Source: Anaerolineales bacterium
GTDB taxonomy: Bacteria > Chloroflexota > Anaerolineae > Anaerolineales > Villigracilaceae
Assembly (NCBI GenBank): GCA_025938055.1
Contig: JAICQC010000139.1
Coordinates: 1 to 10,282 of the forward strand
DNA length: 10,282 bases
Direction: 5' to 3'
Made by a program: the position numbers and the translations under genes. Shown piece after piece: positions 1-5,110 of the stretch (position 1 is its first letter; each line of letters begins with the position of its first letter). The notes beneath the pieces were generated by a model that saw only the letters and a list, made by a program, of their open reading frames with translations, was not told the origin of the DNA and did not search any database.

Positions 1-210
1 GCGGGCGATGATCGTTTCGGGCGCGTACGCAAACACCGCGTCGCCTTCCAGCTTATGAATGGTCAGGAGCTTTTCGATCTGCATACAGATCGTTTCCAGC
101 AGATCGCTGAGAATTTCATGGGAGTGATCGAGCTCGGTCCCCGCAACGAAAGAGGTATAGCCCGAAATATCGGCAAGAAGCAGATAACCGTGCTGAGTGG
201 TTGTGCCCAT
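1..210 (-). CDS. DUF2652 / class III adenylate cyclase-like protein, partial (N-terminal 70 residues)
   Basis: The reading frame is open from an ATG at 210 to the left edge, so the C-terminal part lies outside the window. The visible residues carry the start of a class III nucleotidyl cyclase-like fold. LADISGYTSF (residues 12-21) matches the first metal-binding strand with Asp14. KLEGDAVFA (53-61) matches the second metal-binding turn with Asp57. This pattern and the ELDHSHEIL helix fit the DUF2652 family. Both metal-ligand Asp residues are kept, so nucleotide cyclisation is possible, but the substrate-choosing residues and the C-terminus are not visible. No signal peptide is seen, so it is probably cytoplasmic. 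The ATG is chosen because an extended -10 lies 31 bases upstream and the protein starts at the usual distance before the first strand. There is no clear Shine-Dalgarno sequence. Family assignment is fairly sure; activity is inference. Confidence 0.75.
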   Translation of the reverse strand, partial: MGTTTQHGYLLLADISGYTSFVAGTELDHSHEILSDLLETICMQIEKLLTIHKLEGDAVFAYAPETIIAR

Positions 211-241
211 GGATTCAGATTTGTGGACCGGAATTGTCGTG

Positions 242-250
242 ATTATACCA
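242..250 (-). promoter_or_regulatory. extended -10 promoter of the cyclase-like gene
   Basis: On the minus strand the sequence TGGTATAAT (250 to 242) is a perfect TGn-TATAAT extended -10 element. Transcription would start near 235 and leave a leader of about 25 bases before the ATG at 210. No convincing -35 box is seen at 17-18 bp spacing, which is normal for extended -10 promoters. A second TATAAT on the same strand at 304-299 could be an alternative. Confidence 0.6.
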
Positions 251-331
251 GCGGCAAACATTCGCTCCGAACAATTAATTCATGGTTTCTGGAAACTTAT
301 TATAATGGGCTCGACGGCGTGAACGATGCGA

Positions 332-832
332 CTAGGGCGCCGGAGTAACCGTGATGGGCGCAAGCGTGATCCCCAGCAATCGTACGAGCTCCAGAGAGTA
401 CCGATCATGCTCCTGACGCGCCTGCTCCAATCCATTGTTAAGAGCTTCCTGGTCTGCGCCTCCCACAAATGCCAGCAGGGTTTGAATCATCAGATTCATG
501 TGATTCAACTGGTGAGTTTTCAAGGTTCGCATGCAGGCTGGGATCTGCACATCCTCCGCACTTCGGCGAATGCGCTGCAGGTTTGTGATAATGTCCGAGA
601 GTTGCTGCGCCGTCAGGTCGGATTCCAGCTGGGAGGCAGTATCGAACTCCTGCATCAGACCGTTGACTCCCTGGACGGTGGCGGGTAGATTCTGAGGTGC
701 ACAGGGATCATCCATGGGGCTGGCTACTGAAGTTTCTGAGATTTCCACCTGGGTTGGGATAGGCTGGCTGCCACAACCTGCCGCGAATAAAATCCAAAAA
801 AATAATAAATACAGAGCAGGGTTCTTTAGCAT
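332..832 (-). CDS. small helical lipoprotein of unknown function
   Basis: The protein has 166 residues from the ATG at 832. It begins with Lys3, a hydrophobic segment and the lipobox FAAGC (Cys at residue 20), so it should be exported and lipid-anchored on the outer face of the membrane. The mature part is polar and probably all-helical: a stretch around VNGLMQEF, a central region with LQRIRRSAEDVQIPACM, and a long C-terminal amphipathic helix. Two further Cys residues (in DDPCAP and IPACM) could form a disulfide. I recognise this only as a lipoprotein type seen in Anaerolineae; no function is known to me. The frame is open upstream to 931, but the start at 832 is preferred because the lipobox then sits at the normal distance and the -10 box overlaps the earlier in-frame ATG at 841. 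It is transcribed divergently from the PLD-like gene. Confidence 0.8.
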   Translation of the reverse strand: MLKNPALYLLFFWILFAAGCGSQPIPTQVEISETSVASPMDDPCAPQNLPATVQGVNGLMQEFDTASQLESDLTAQQLSDIITNLQRIRRSAEDVQIPACMRTLKTHQLNHMNLMIQTLLAFVGGADQEALNNGLEQARQEHDRYSLELVRLLGITLAPITVTPAP

Positions 833-839
833 GCGCGAC

Positions 840-848
840 ATTATAACA
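840..848 (-). promoter_or_regulatory. extended -10 promoter placing transcription start at the lipoprotein ATG
   Basis: TGTTATAAT (848 to 840, minus strand) is a perfect extended -10. The expected start of transcription, seven bases after the hexamer, falls at 833-832, which is the ATG of the lipoprotein gene. The mRNA would therefore be leaderless. No -35 match is visible. Confidence 0.55.
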
Positions 849-883
849 GTTGGATGGTAAATGCTGATTGCCGCCGCGAGGCG

Positions 884-892
884 TGGTATAAA
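884..892 (+). promoter_or_regulatory. extended -10 promoter of the PLD-like gene
   Basis: TGGTATAAA (884-892) matches an extended -10 with one mismatch in the hexamer. Transcription would start near 899, giving a leader of about 54 bases before the ATG at 953. No clear -35 box was found. It is divergent from the promoter at 840-848, about 40 bp away. Confidence 0.5.
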
Positions 893-929
893 ATATGGAA
901 TGATTCCCATATCGTCGGCACCAGGTGCC
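893..929 (+). promoter_or_regulatory. two inverted repeats at the PLD-like gene transcription start and leader (candidate operators)
   Basis: ATATGG (893-898) and CCATAT (907-912) form an inverted repeat directly after the -10 box and across the predicted start of transcription. A second, perfect one follows: GGCACC-A-GGTGCC at 917-929. Placement suggests repressor sites. The second could also form a short RNA hairpin just before the ribosome site AAGGAAG (940-946). No cognate regulator is in the window. Confidence 0.35.
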
Positions 930-952
930 AAATCATTGAAAGGAAGTGTGCA

Positions 953-2110
953 ATGAAATTTTCAAGAGCAATTTTTATCGTGATGGTGTTCGTTCTCGGT
1001 TTTCAGGCTTGTGCGCCGCAGAACCCCAGCGCTCCACTGCCAACAGCTGCCCTCCCTACGCCCACCGTGATCAGCACGCCGACGCTGACGCCCACGAGGG
1101 TCCCGCCGTTTGAACTTGCCCCCATGCAGATGAGGTCGGCGTACGGATTTCGAGCTTCCTGGATGGAAGTGTACTTTACGGAGCCTAACAGCCCGGATGC
1201 TGCGGACGCCTCTGGCGGTGTGGATGGACCCCTGTCCGCGGCAATCGTTGCGGCGCGCGAGAGCGTGGATGTTGCCATCACCAGCCTGGGGTTGAATACC
1301 ATTGTGCAGGCGCTGATACGCGCCCACAGCCGCGGCGTGCCGGTCCGCGTGGTGATGGAGACCGATAACGTGGCGGATCGCCTGAACCCGCAGGAGCTCA
1401 AGGATGCAGGCATCCCGCTCGTGGATGATCGCCGGGAGGGGACGATGCACAACAGTTTTCTCGTGATCGATGGCAAGGAGGTTTGGACAGGTTCCATGGA
1501 ATACACGAGTTCCGGCGTGTTCCGGGAACACAATAACCTGGTCCGGATCTTTTCGGAAGAGGTGGCTGCCAACTATTCCAAAGAGTTCGAAGAGATGTTT
1601 GTGAACGACCAGTTCGGCGCCAACGCAGTCCCGGATACCCCCAACCCCCGGGTCACAATCCAGGATATTCAGGTCGAAACCTACTTTTCTCCGGATGACA
1701 TTACGGTGACCCGGCTGGTACAGCTCCTGGGCGAAGCGCAGGAGAGCATTCATTTCCTGGCGTATTCGTTCACTTCTGATGATATTGGGACGGTCATGCG
1801 TCGCATGGCGGAGCAGGGCGTCACAGTTGCCGGAGTATTGGAATCGAGCCCGCTGAACCTGGAAAGCACCTCGGAGTATGCGGAGTTCCAGCAGGCAGGG
1901 CTGGATGTCCGTCTGGGGAATCCGTCTGCATTGATCAACCACAAAGTGATCATCATCGACAACCGGATCGTGGTAACCGGTTCCTACGACTTCACCAACC
2001 GCTCCGAAACTGAGAACGATGAAAACCTTCTCATCGTTCACAGCGAACTGGTGGCGGAGCGCTTCATGGAGGAATTCCAGCGGATTCAGGAGCGTGCTAC
2101 CACTCAGTAG
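953..2110 (+). CDS. phospholipase D-like lipoprotein with two altered HKD motifs
   Basis: The 385-residue protein starts with Lys2, a hydrophobic segment and Cys20 in GFQAC, an atypical but usable lipobox, then a Thr/Pro-rich linker to about residue 50. Two PLD-type domains follow. The PLD superfamily motif is HxKx4D...GSxN. Motif 1 reads HNSFLVID (166-173) with GSME at 180-183: His166 is kept, but Ser168 replaces Lys and Glu183 replaces Asn. Motif 2 reads INHKVIIID (328-336) with GSYD at 343-346: Lys331 is kept, but Asn329 replaces the His and Asp346 replaces Asn. The protein should lie outside the membrane. Family members hydrolyse or transfer phosphodiesters in lipids or nucleic acids, but here activity is doubtful. 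The ATG at 953 is chosen for AAGGAAG six bases upstream and for the signal peptide; the frame is open upstream to 854. A strong terminator follows. Confidence 0.88.
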   Translation: MKFSRAIFIVMVFVLGFQACAPQNPSAPLPTAALPTPTVISTPTLTPTRVPPFELAPMQMRSAYGFRASWMEVYFTEPNSPDAADASGGVDGPLSAAIVAARESVDVAITSLGLNTIVQALIRAHSRGVPVRVVMETDNVADRLNPQELKDAGIPLVDDRREGTMHNSFLVIDGKEVWTGSMEYTSSGVFREHNNLVRIFSEEVAANYSKEFEEMFVNDQFGANAVPDTPNPRVTIQDIQVETYFSPDDITVTRLVQLLGEAQESIHFLAYSFTSDDIGTVMRRMAEQGVTVAGVLESSPLNLESTSEYAEFQQAGLDVRLGNPSALINHKVIIIDNRIVVTGSYDFTNRSETENDENLLIVHSELVAERFMEEFQRIQERATTQ

Positions 2111-2154
2111 CAGCCATCCTGGCAATTACGCTCACGGGTTCGACCCGCCGTTTT

Positions 2155-2223
2155 CGTTGAGGTCCATACCGTTCAGAGTCTGGCTTGCAAGCCCGGCTGA
2201 ACGCTGGACCTCAGCGTTTTTTT
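2155..2223 (+). terminator. rho-independent terminator after the PLD-like gene
   Basis: An 11 bp outer stem (2155-2165 with 2206-2216, one G-U pair) encloses a 7 bp stem (2170-2176 with 2197-2203) and the palindrome GGCTTGCAAGCC (2182-2193). Seven T residues follow at 2217-2223. It is placed 44 bp after the stop codon. Confidence 0.85.
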
Positions 2224-2261
2224 CGGAAGCGGCTTTATATTCTGTATGTTCAATTCTGCCT

Positions 2262-2267
2262 TATAAT
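2262..2267 (+). promoter_or_regulatory. -10 box before the TIR-gene stub
   Basis: A perfect TATAAT lies 28 bases before the ATG at 2296, downstream of the PLD terminator, so it would be a separate transcription unit. The -35 region (about 2239-2244) is weak. A ribosome site CAGGGA at 2283-2288 sits 7 bases before the ATG. Confidence 0.5.
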
Positions 2268-2295
2268 CTGATCGCTCGTCAGCAGGGAAATTTTT

Positions 2296-2349
2296 ATGCT
2301 GCCAAAACGCAAACTTCGAGTTTTTCTCTGTCACGCCTCGCAGGATAAG
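2296..2349 (+). pseudogene. truncated TIR-domain gene (first ~18 codons only)
   Basis: From the ATG at 2296 the frame reads KLRVFLCHASQDK at residues 6-18. This is the characteristic first beta-strand and BB-side turn of bacterial TIR domains (VFLCHASQDK type). In family members a long helix follows at this point; here the sequence enters a 12 bp hairpin and the frame stops at 2392-2394 after 32 residues, overlapping the end of metG on the other strand. A -10 box and ribosome site are still present upstream. The simplest reading is a deletion that removed nearly all of a TIR gene, fusing its 5' end to the metG terminator. TIR proteins often work as NAD-consuming defence or signalling effectors, but this remnant cannot do so. 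The alternative, a chance short ORF, is less likely given the match length. Confidence 0.6.
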
Positions 2350-2381
2350 AAATCGGATGTCACAACGACATCCGATTTTTT
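2350..2381. terminator. metG: hairpin terminator after metG (probably bidirectional)
   Basis: A perfect 12 bp stem (2350-2361 with 2367-2378) and a 5-base loop lie directly after the metG stop codon. Six T residues (2376-2381) follow on the plus strand. The T-tract on the minus strand is weaker (ATTTCTTAT). It can end metG transcription from one side and the TIR-stub transcript from the other. Confidence 0.75.
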
Positions 2382-2382
2382 G

Positions 2383-4170
2383 CTATTTCCCTAACCTCGC
2401 CCGTTCTTCTTCGATGACACTTTCTTCCAGCTTCTTGAACAGCGGACCGGGCTGTCTCATCTGCTTGTTCGGTTCCAGCTCACTGTGCTTCCACTTCGGT
2501 TCACTGTCAGCGGGCGGGCGGTAGCGGATGACGTTATGTACACCGAGATCATCCTCGACTTCCTCGATGTATTGGTCCCCAAAGAGCGGCGTGTCGTAGC
2601 CCAGGAAAGAGTTCAATTTCTCGGACGTGAACGGCAGGAACGGCGCGAACATCACCTTAAGCGAATCGATGGCTCGCAGCGCGGTGTAGATCGTCTTGGC
2701 GGCTTCGGCTTTATCCTTCTTGACCTCGGACCACGGGGAAGTCTGGTCGAGATATTGATTGACAGCGGTCGCCAGCTTCATTGCTTCGCTCAGCGCGGCG
2801 CGCAGGCGGACGGCTTCCAACTCCCTACCGACGGATTCGAATCCGGCTTCCACAGTGTTGAGTAGAGCCGTGTCGGTGGGACGCAGGTCCGCACTGTCGG
2901 GCACATGCCCTTCCCAGTGTTTGTAGGCGAACGATAGCACTCGGTTGACGAGGTTGCCCCAGGTCGCCACGAGCTCGTTGTTGTTGCGCGCCACGAAGTC
3001 CGCCCAGTCCCAGTCGCTGTCTCTCATCTCGGGCATATTGACCGTCAGATAGTAGCGCAGGGCATCGGGGTCGTAGCGTGTCAGTGCGTCTCGTCCCCAG
3101 ACCGCCCAGTTGCGCGAGCCGCTGATCTTCTGTCCCTCCAGGTTCATGAACTGGTTGGCAGGCACATCAAAAGGCAGGGTGAGTGGCTTTTCATCTCCGG
3201 CAAATATTTTGAGGAACTCTCCGCCCGCGCCCATCAATTCGGCGGGCCACAACGATGTATGGAAGAAGATATTGTCCTTTCCGATGAAGTGGAACTGCTT
3301 CGCCTCGGGGTTGACCCACCACTCGCGCCACGCGTCAGGTTGGCTGGAGATCAGGCTCCACTCGATCGGCGCGGAAAGGTAGCCGATGACCGCCTCGAAC
3401 CAGACGTAGATGCGTTTGCCTGATTCGGTCCAGCCTTCGATCGGGATGGGTACGCCCCAGTCCAGGTCGCGCGTGATCGGGCGCGGCTTAAGTCCCTCGG
3501 CTTCGATCTTGCCCAGTGACTCTCCGATGACCGGTTCGCGCATGTGCTCGGCGCGCTGCTGCAGGAACTTCTTGACGTCAGGCTCCAGCTTGGAGAGATC
3601 GAGATAAAAATGCTCGGTCTCACGCAGCTCGAGCGCGCCGCCTTCCTTGGAACGCGGGTTGATCAGTTTCTCAGGCTCGAGTACGTTGCCGCAGTTGTCG
3701 CACTGGTCGGAGCGCGCGCCTTCGAATCCGCAGATATAACAAGTCCCTTCGACGTAGCGGTCAGGAAGAAACCTTTTCGATGATGGCGAATACCACTGCA
3801 ACGACTTCTGTGTGAACAAAAATCCGTTTTGCTTCAACGCCAGGAACATCGCCTGCGACACCTTGAAATGGTTCTCGGTGTGGGTAGTGGTGAAAAGATC
3901 ATAGGTAATGCCCCAGCCCTTGAACAGTTCCAGGAAGCCGTCATGGTATTGCTTGTACACTTCCTCAACGGGTCTTCCTTCTCGATCCGCCGCCAGCGTA
4001 ACGGGCGTCCCATGCGAGTCCGTGCCGCTGACCATGAGCACATTGTTGCCTTTGAGTCTGTGATAACGCGCGACGATGTCACCAGGCAGGTGTGAGCCGG
4101 TAATATTGCCAACGTGGATTTCGGCATTAGCGTAGGGCCAGGCGATGGCGATTAAGATGTTTTTGAGCAT
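2383..4170 (-). CDS. metG: methionyl-tRNA synthetase
   Basis: This class I aminoacyl-tRNA synthetase (595 residues) charges initiator and elongator tRNA-Met with methionine using ATP in the cytoplasm. Seen in order: the HIGH-type signature HVGN (19-22); a connective-peptide zinc knuckle with Cys144, 147, 157 and 160; RDLDWGVP (234-241); FIGKDN (295-300); the KMSKS-type loop KISGS (348-352); and a helical anticodon-binding domain to the end. The fourth residue of KMSKS is Gly instead of Lys. There is one zinc knuckle and no C-terminal EMAP-II-like tRNA-binding domain, so the protein is of the shorter type. The ATG at 4170 has a strong GAAGGAG ribosome site 6 bases upstream. Expression is probably controlled by the Met-rich leader-peptide attenuator at 4285-4453. 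A terminator follows directly. Identity is essentially certain. Confidence 0.97.
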   Translation of the reverse strand: MLKNILIAIAWPYANAEIHVGNITGSHLPGDIVARYHRLKGNNVLMVSGTDSHGTPVTLAADREGRPVEEVYKQYHDGFLELFKGWGITYDLFTTTHTENHFKVSQAMFLALKQNGFLFTQKSLQWYSPSSKRFLPDRYVEGTCYICGFEGARSDQCDNCGNVLEPEKLINPRSKEGGALELRETEHFYLDLSKLEPDVKKFLQQRAEHMREPVIGESLGKIEAEGLKPRPITRDLDWGVPIPIEGWTESGKRIYVWFEAVIGYLSAPIEWSLISSQPDAWREWWVNPEAKQFHFIGKDNIFFHTSLWPAELMGAGGEFLKIFAGDEKPLTLPFDVPANQFMNLEGQKISGSRNWAVWGRDALTRYDPDALRYYLTVNMPEMRDSDWDWADFVARNNNELVATWGNLVNRVLSFAYKHWEGHVPDSADLRPTDTALLNTVEAGFESVGRELEAVRLRAALSEAMKLATAVNQYLDQTSPWSEVKKDKAEAAKTIYTALRAIDSLKVMFAPFLPFTSEKLNSFLGYDTPLFGDQYIEEVEDDLGVHNVIRYRPPADSEPKWKHSELEPNKQMRQPGPLFKKLEESVIEEERARLGK

Positions 4171-4284
4171 GACTTCTCCTTCGGAGAGCGTCCAGCTATC
4201 AGCGTGTAGCTTTTGGCTGTAGGTTTCCAGATCTGGCTGACCGCAGATTGCTGAGTGCCAATCGCTGCGTCAGCTCATACAAAC

Positions 4285-4313
4285 AAAAAAGCTGCCCACA
4301 TCACTGGGACAGC
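4285..4313 (-). terminator. intrinsic terminator of the metG attenuator
   Basis: On the minus strand GCTG and CCCA (with one bulged T) pair with TGGG and CAGC around a GTGATG loop, followed by six T residues (4290-4285). It stands 24 bases after the leader-peptide stop codon and 114 bases before metG, so it would end most transcripts early. Confidence 0.75.
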
Positions 4314-4401
4314 CTCTTGACTCGATGCAAGCGAGACTAACGTGCTTCCCAGGCGCGGCAGGACATCTCCATAGGCATGGTCATTGTCACCACTTGGGAA
4401 G
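4285..4401 (-). promoter_or_regulatory. metG: ribosome-mediated transcription attenuator of metG
   Basis: Four RNA segments can be read. Segment 1 CUUCCCA (4401-4395) pairs with segment 2 UGGGAAG (4351-4345). Segment 2 also pairs with segment 3: CUGGGAAGC (4352-4344) with GCU-G-UCCCAG (4313-4304), 9 pairs with one bulge, enclosing a small hairpin. Segment 3 also forms the terminator stem with segment 4 (TGGGCAGC, 4298-4291). The Met codons of the leader peptide lie between segments 1 and 2, and segment 2 runs up to 6 bases before the stop codon. By analogy with trp-type attenuation, lack of Met-tRNA stalls the ribosome over segment 1, allows 2:3 pairing and lets metG be transcribed. With enough Met-tRNA the ribosome covers segment 2 and the terminator forms. 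The pairings are seen; the mechanism is inferred. No T-box sequence is present. Confidence 0.75.
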
Positions 4402-4417
4402 AAGGTCGTGTAATCAT
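4337..4417 (-). CDS. Met-rich leader peptide of metG (26 residues)
   Basis: An ATG at 4417 opens a 26-codon frame ending in TAG at 4339-4337. Codons 12, 14, 16 and 18 are all ATG (peptide core TMTMPMEM), four Met in seven codons, immediately upstream of the gene for methionyl-tRNA synthetase. Such codon enrichment is the hallmark of attenuator leader peptides such as those of the trp and his operons. There is no Shine-Dalgarno sequence near the ATG; a promoter with 17 bp spacing puts the RNA start within 1-2 bases of it, so the peptide is probably read from a leaderless transcript. The peptide itself likely has no function beyond being translated. Confidence 0.7.
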   Translation of the reverse strand: MITRPSSQVVTMTMPMEMSCRAWEAR

Positions 4418-4424
4418 TTCGTCA

Positions 4425-4453
4425 AGTTTACTATGTCCTAGTAACTCTGGCAA
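4425..4453 (-). promoter_or_regulatory. sigma-70-type promoter of the metG leader
   Basis: TTGCCA (4453-4448, 5 of 6 matches) and TAAACT (4430-4425, 4 of 6) are spaced by exactly 17 bp. The expected start is A4418, one base before the leader-peptide ATG at 4417. Confidence 0.65.
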
Positions 4454-4457
4454 GTGG

Positions 4458-4489
4458 CGGGGTTAGGAACCAATAGACGTGTAACCCCG
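4458..4489 (+). repeat. inverted repeat before the lipoprotein gene
   Basis: CGGGGTTA (4458-4465) and TAACCCCG (4482-4489) are perfect 8 bp arms with a 16-base spacer. The repeat lies between the -35 of the metG leader promoter and the ribosome site of the plus-strand lipoprotein gene. It could be an operator acting on the divergent genes or a hairpin in the lipoprotein mRNA leader; there is no T-tract, so it is not a terminator. I could not identify a good promoter for the lipoprotein gene around it. Confidence 0.4.
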
Positions 4490-4510
4490 TCCTATCTCTG
4501 AGGAGCCAAA

Positions 4511-5050
4511 ATGAGAAAGCCACTCTTGTTGATTCCACTATTAATTGTGCTTCTGGCTTGCAATATTAGTATTAACACAACACCCACTTTAATCGCCACG
4601 GTAACCGAGCAGGCAACATTTACCCCCACTCCTGAGCCCACGCCGACCGTTCCAACGAATGGGACCATAACAGGACAGCTATCGTACCCATCTGAATTCA
4701 TACCGCCTCTGCGCGTAGTGGCGTTCAGCCTGACGGACGGCAAAGCTTACTTTTTGGACACCGCCATGAACCAACGGGAGTATTCCATGGACGTGCCGCC
4801 GGGTACCTATCATGTGGTTTCCTATCTCCATGAAGGCGTTGCTGGGAATACCGGTCAAGTGGATTCTTATACGCTCGGCGGCGGACCCTTCGCGGGTGGA
4901 TATACTCAGATGGTGCCGTGCGGCCTGGCGGTTGGCTGCGATGATCATAGCCTTCTACCTGTTACCGTGAGTGCAGGTCAAACCGTCGCGGCTGACCCCG
5001 GAGACTGGTACGCACCGGAAGGGACCTTCCCGCCGATGCCAAATCCATAA
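4511..5050 (+). CDS. lipoprotein with Thr/Pro linker and transthyretin-like domain, unknown function
   Basis: The 179-residue protein has Arg2-Lys3, a hydrophobic core and a clear lipobox LLAC with Cys17 followed by Asn, so it is a secreted lipoprotein. Residues about 21-48 are rich in Thr and Pro (for example TFTPTPEPTPTVP), a surface linker typical of Chloroflexota. The domain starting GTITGQLSYPSE and continuing VPPGTYHVVSYL resembles carboxypeptidase-regulatory or transthyretin-like beta folds. The C-terminal part has two Cys in VPCGLAVGCDDHS, possibly a disulfide or a metal site, and ends DPGDWYAPEG near the C-terminus. I recognise the style from Anaerolineae but know no function. The ATG has TGAGGAG 5 bases upstream. 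It is divergent from metG and ends before a long bidirectional terminator. Confidence 0.85.
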   Translation: MRKPLLLIPLLIVLLACNISINTTPTLIATVTEQATFTPTPEPTPTVPTNGTITGQLSYPSEFIPPLRVVAFSLTDGKAYFLDTAMNQREYSMDVPPGTYHVVSYLHEGVAGNTGQVDSYTLGGGPFAGGYTQMVPCGLAVGCDDHSLLPVTVSAGQTVAADPGDWYAPEGTFPPMPNP

Positions 5051-5068
5051 CCCAGATAATTCTTCTTC

Positions 5069-5110
5069 AAACATAAAGGCGTGAGATTTCGATCTCACGC
5101 CTTTATGTTT
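5069..5110. terminator. bidirectional terminator, 19 bp perfect stem with TTCG loop
   Basis: The arms 5069-5087 and 5092-5110 are perfectly complementary over 19 bp around the tetraloop TTCG (5088-5091). The hairpin lies between the convergent lipoprotein gene and the DUF177 gene, whose stop codon directly abuts it at 5111. The outer stem is A/T-rich, so each strand gets a U-rich 3' arm. Confidence 0.85.

Noticed and set aside
285..306. GTTTCTGGAAAC palindrome and TATAAT on both strands
   Set aside because: The palindrome is short and the TATAAT on both strands follows from TTATTATAAT being near-symmetrical; no plus-strand gene follows. Possibly an alternative promoter for the cyclase-like gene, but not supported enough.
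854..952. N-terminal extension of the PLD-like gene
   Set aside because: It covers the promoter and ribosome site and would bury the signal peptide; ATG 953 has a good ribosome site.
962..2125. 387-codon open frame on the minus strand
   Set aside because: It lies wholly opposite the PLD-like gene, has no recognisable domain, and arises from GC-rich codon bias.
2019..2348. 109-codon plus-strand frame over the PLD gene end and terminator
   Set aside because: It runs through the terminator hairpin, lacks a ribosome site and has no domain features.
4171..4284. Degenerate AGCTGATAGCTG-like repeats in the metG leader
   Set aside because: Only loose similarity (AGCTATCAGC, AGCAATC, GGCTGTAGG); no exact repeat unit could be defined. 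Nothing else is seen in this stretch apart from the metG ribosome site.
4171..4453. T-box riboswitch before metG
   Set aside because: No T-box consensus (AGGGUGGNACCGCG type) and no specifier-loop stem were found; the leader-peptide model explains the terminator better.
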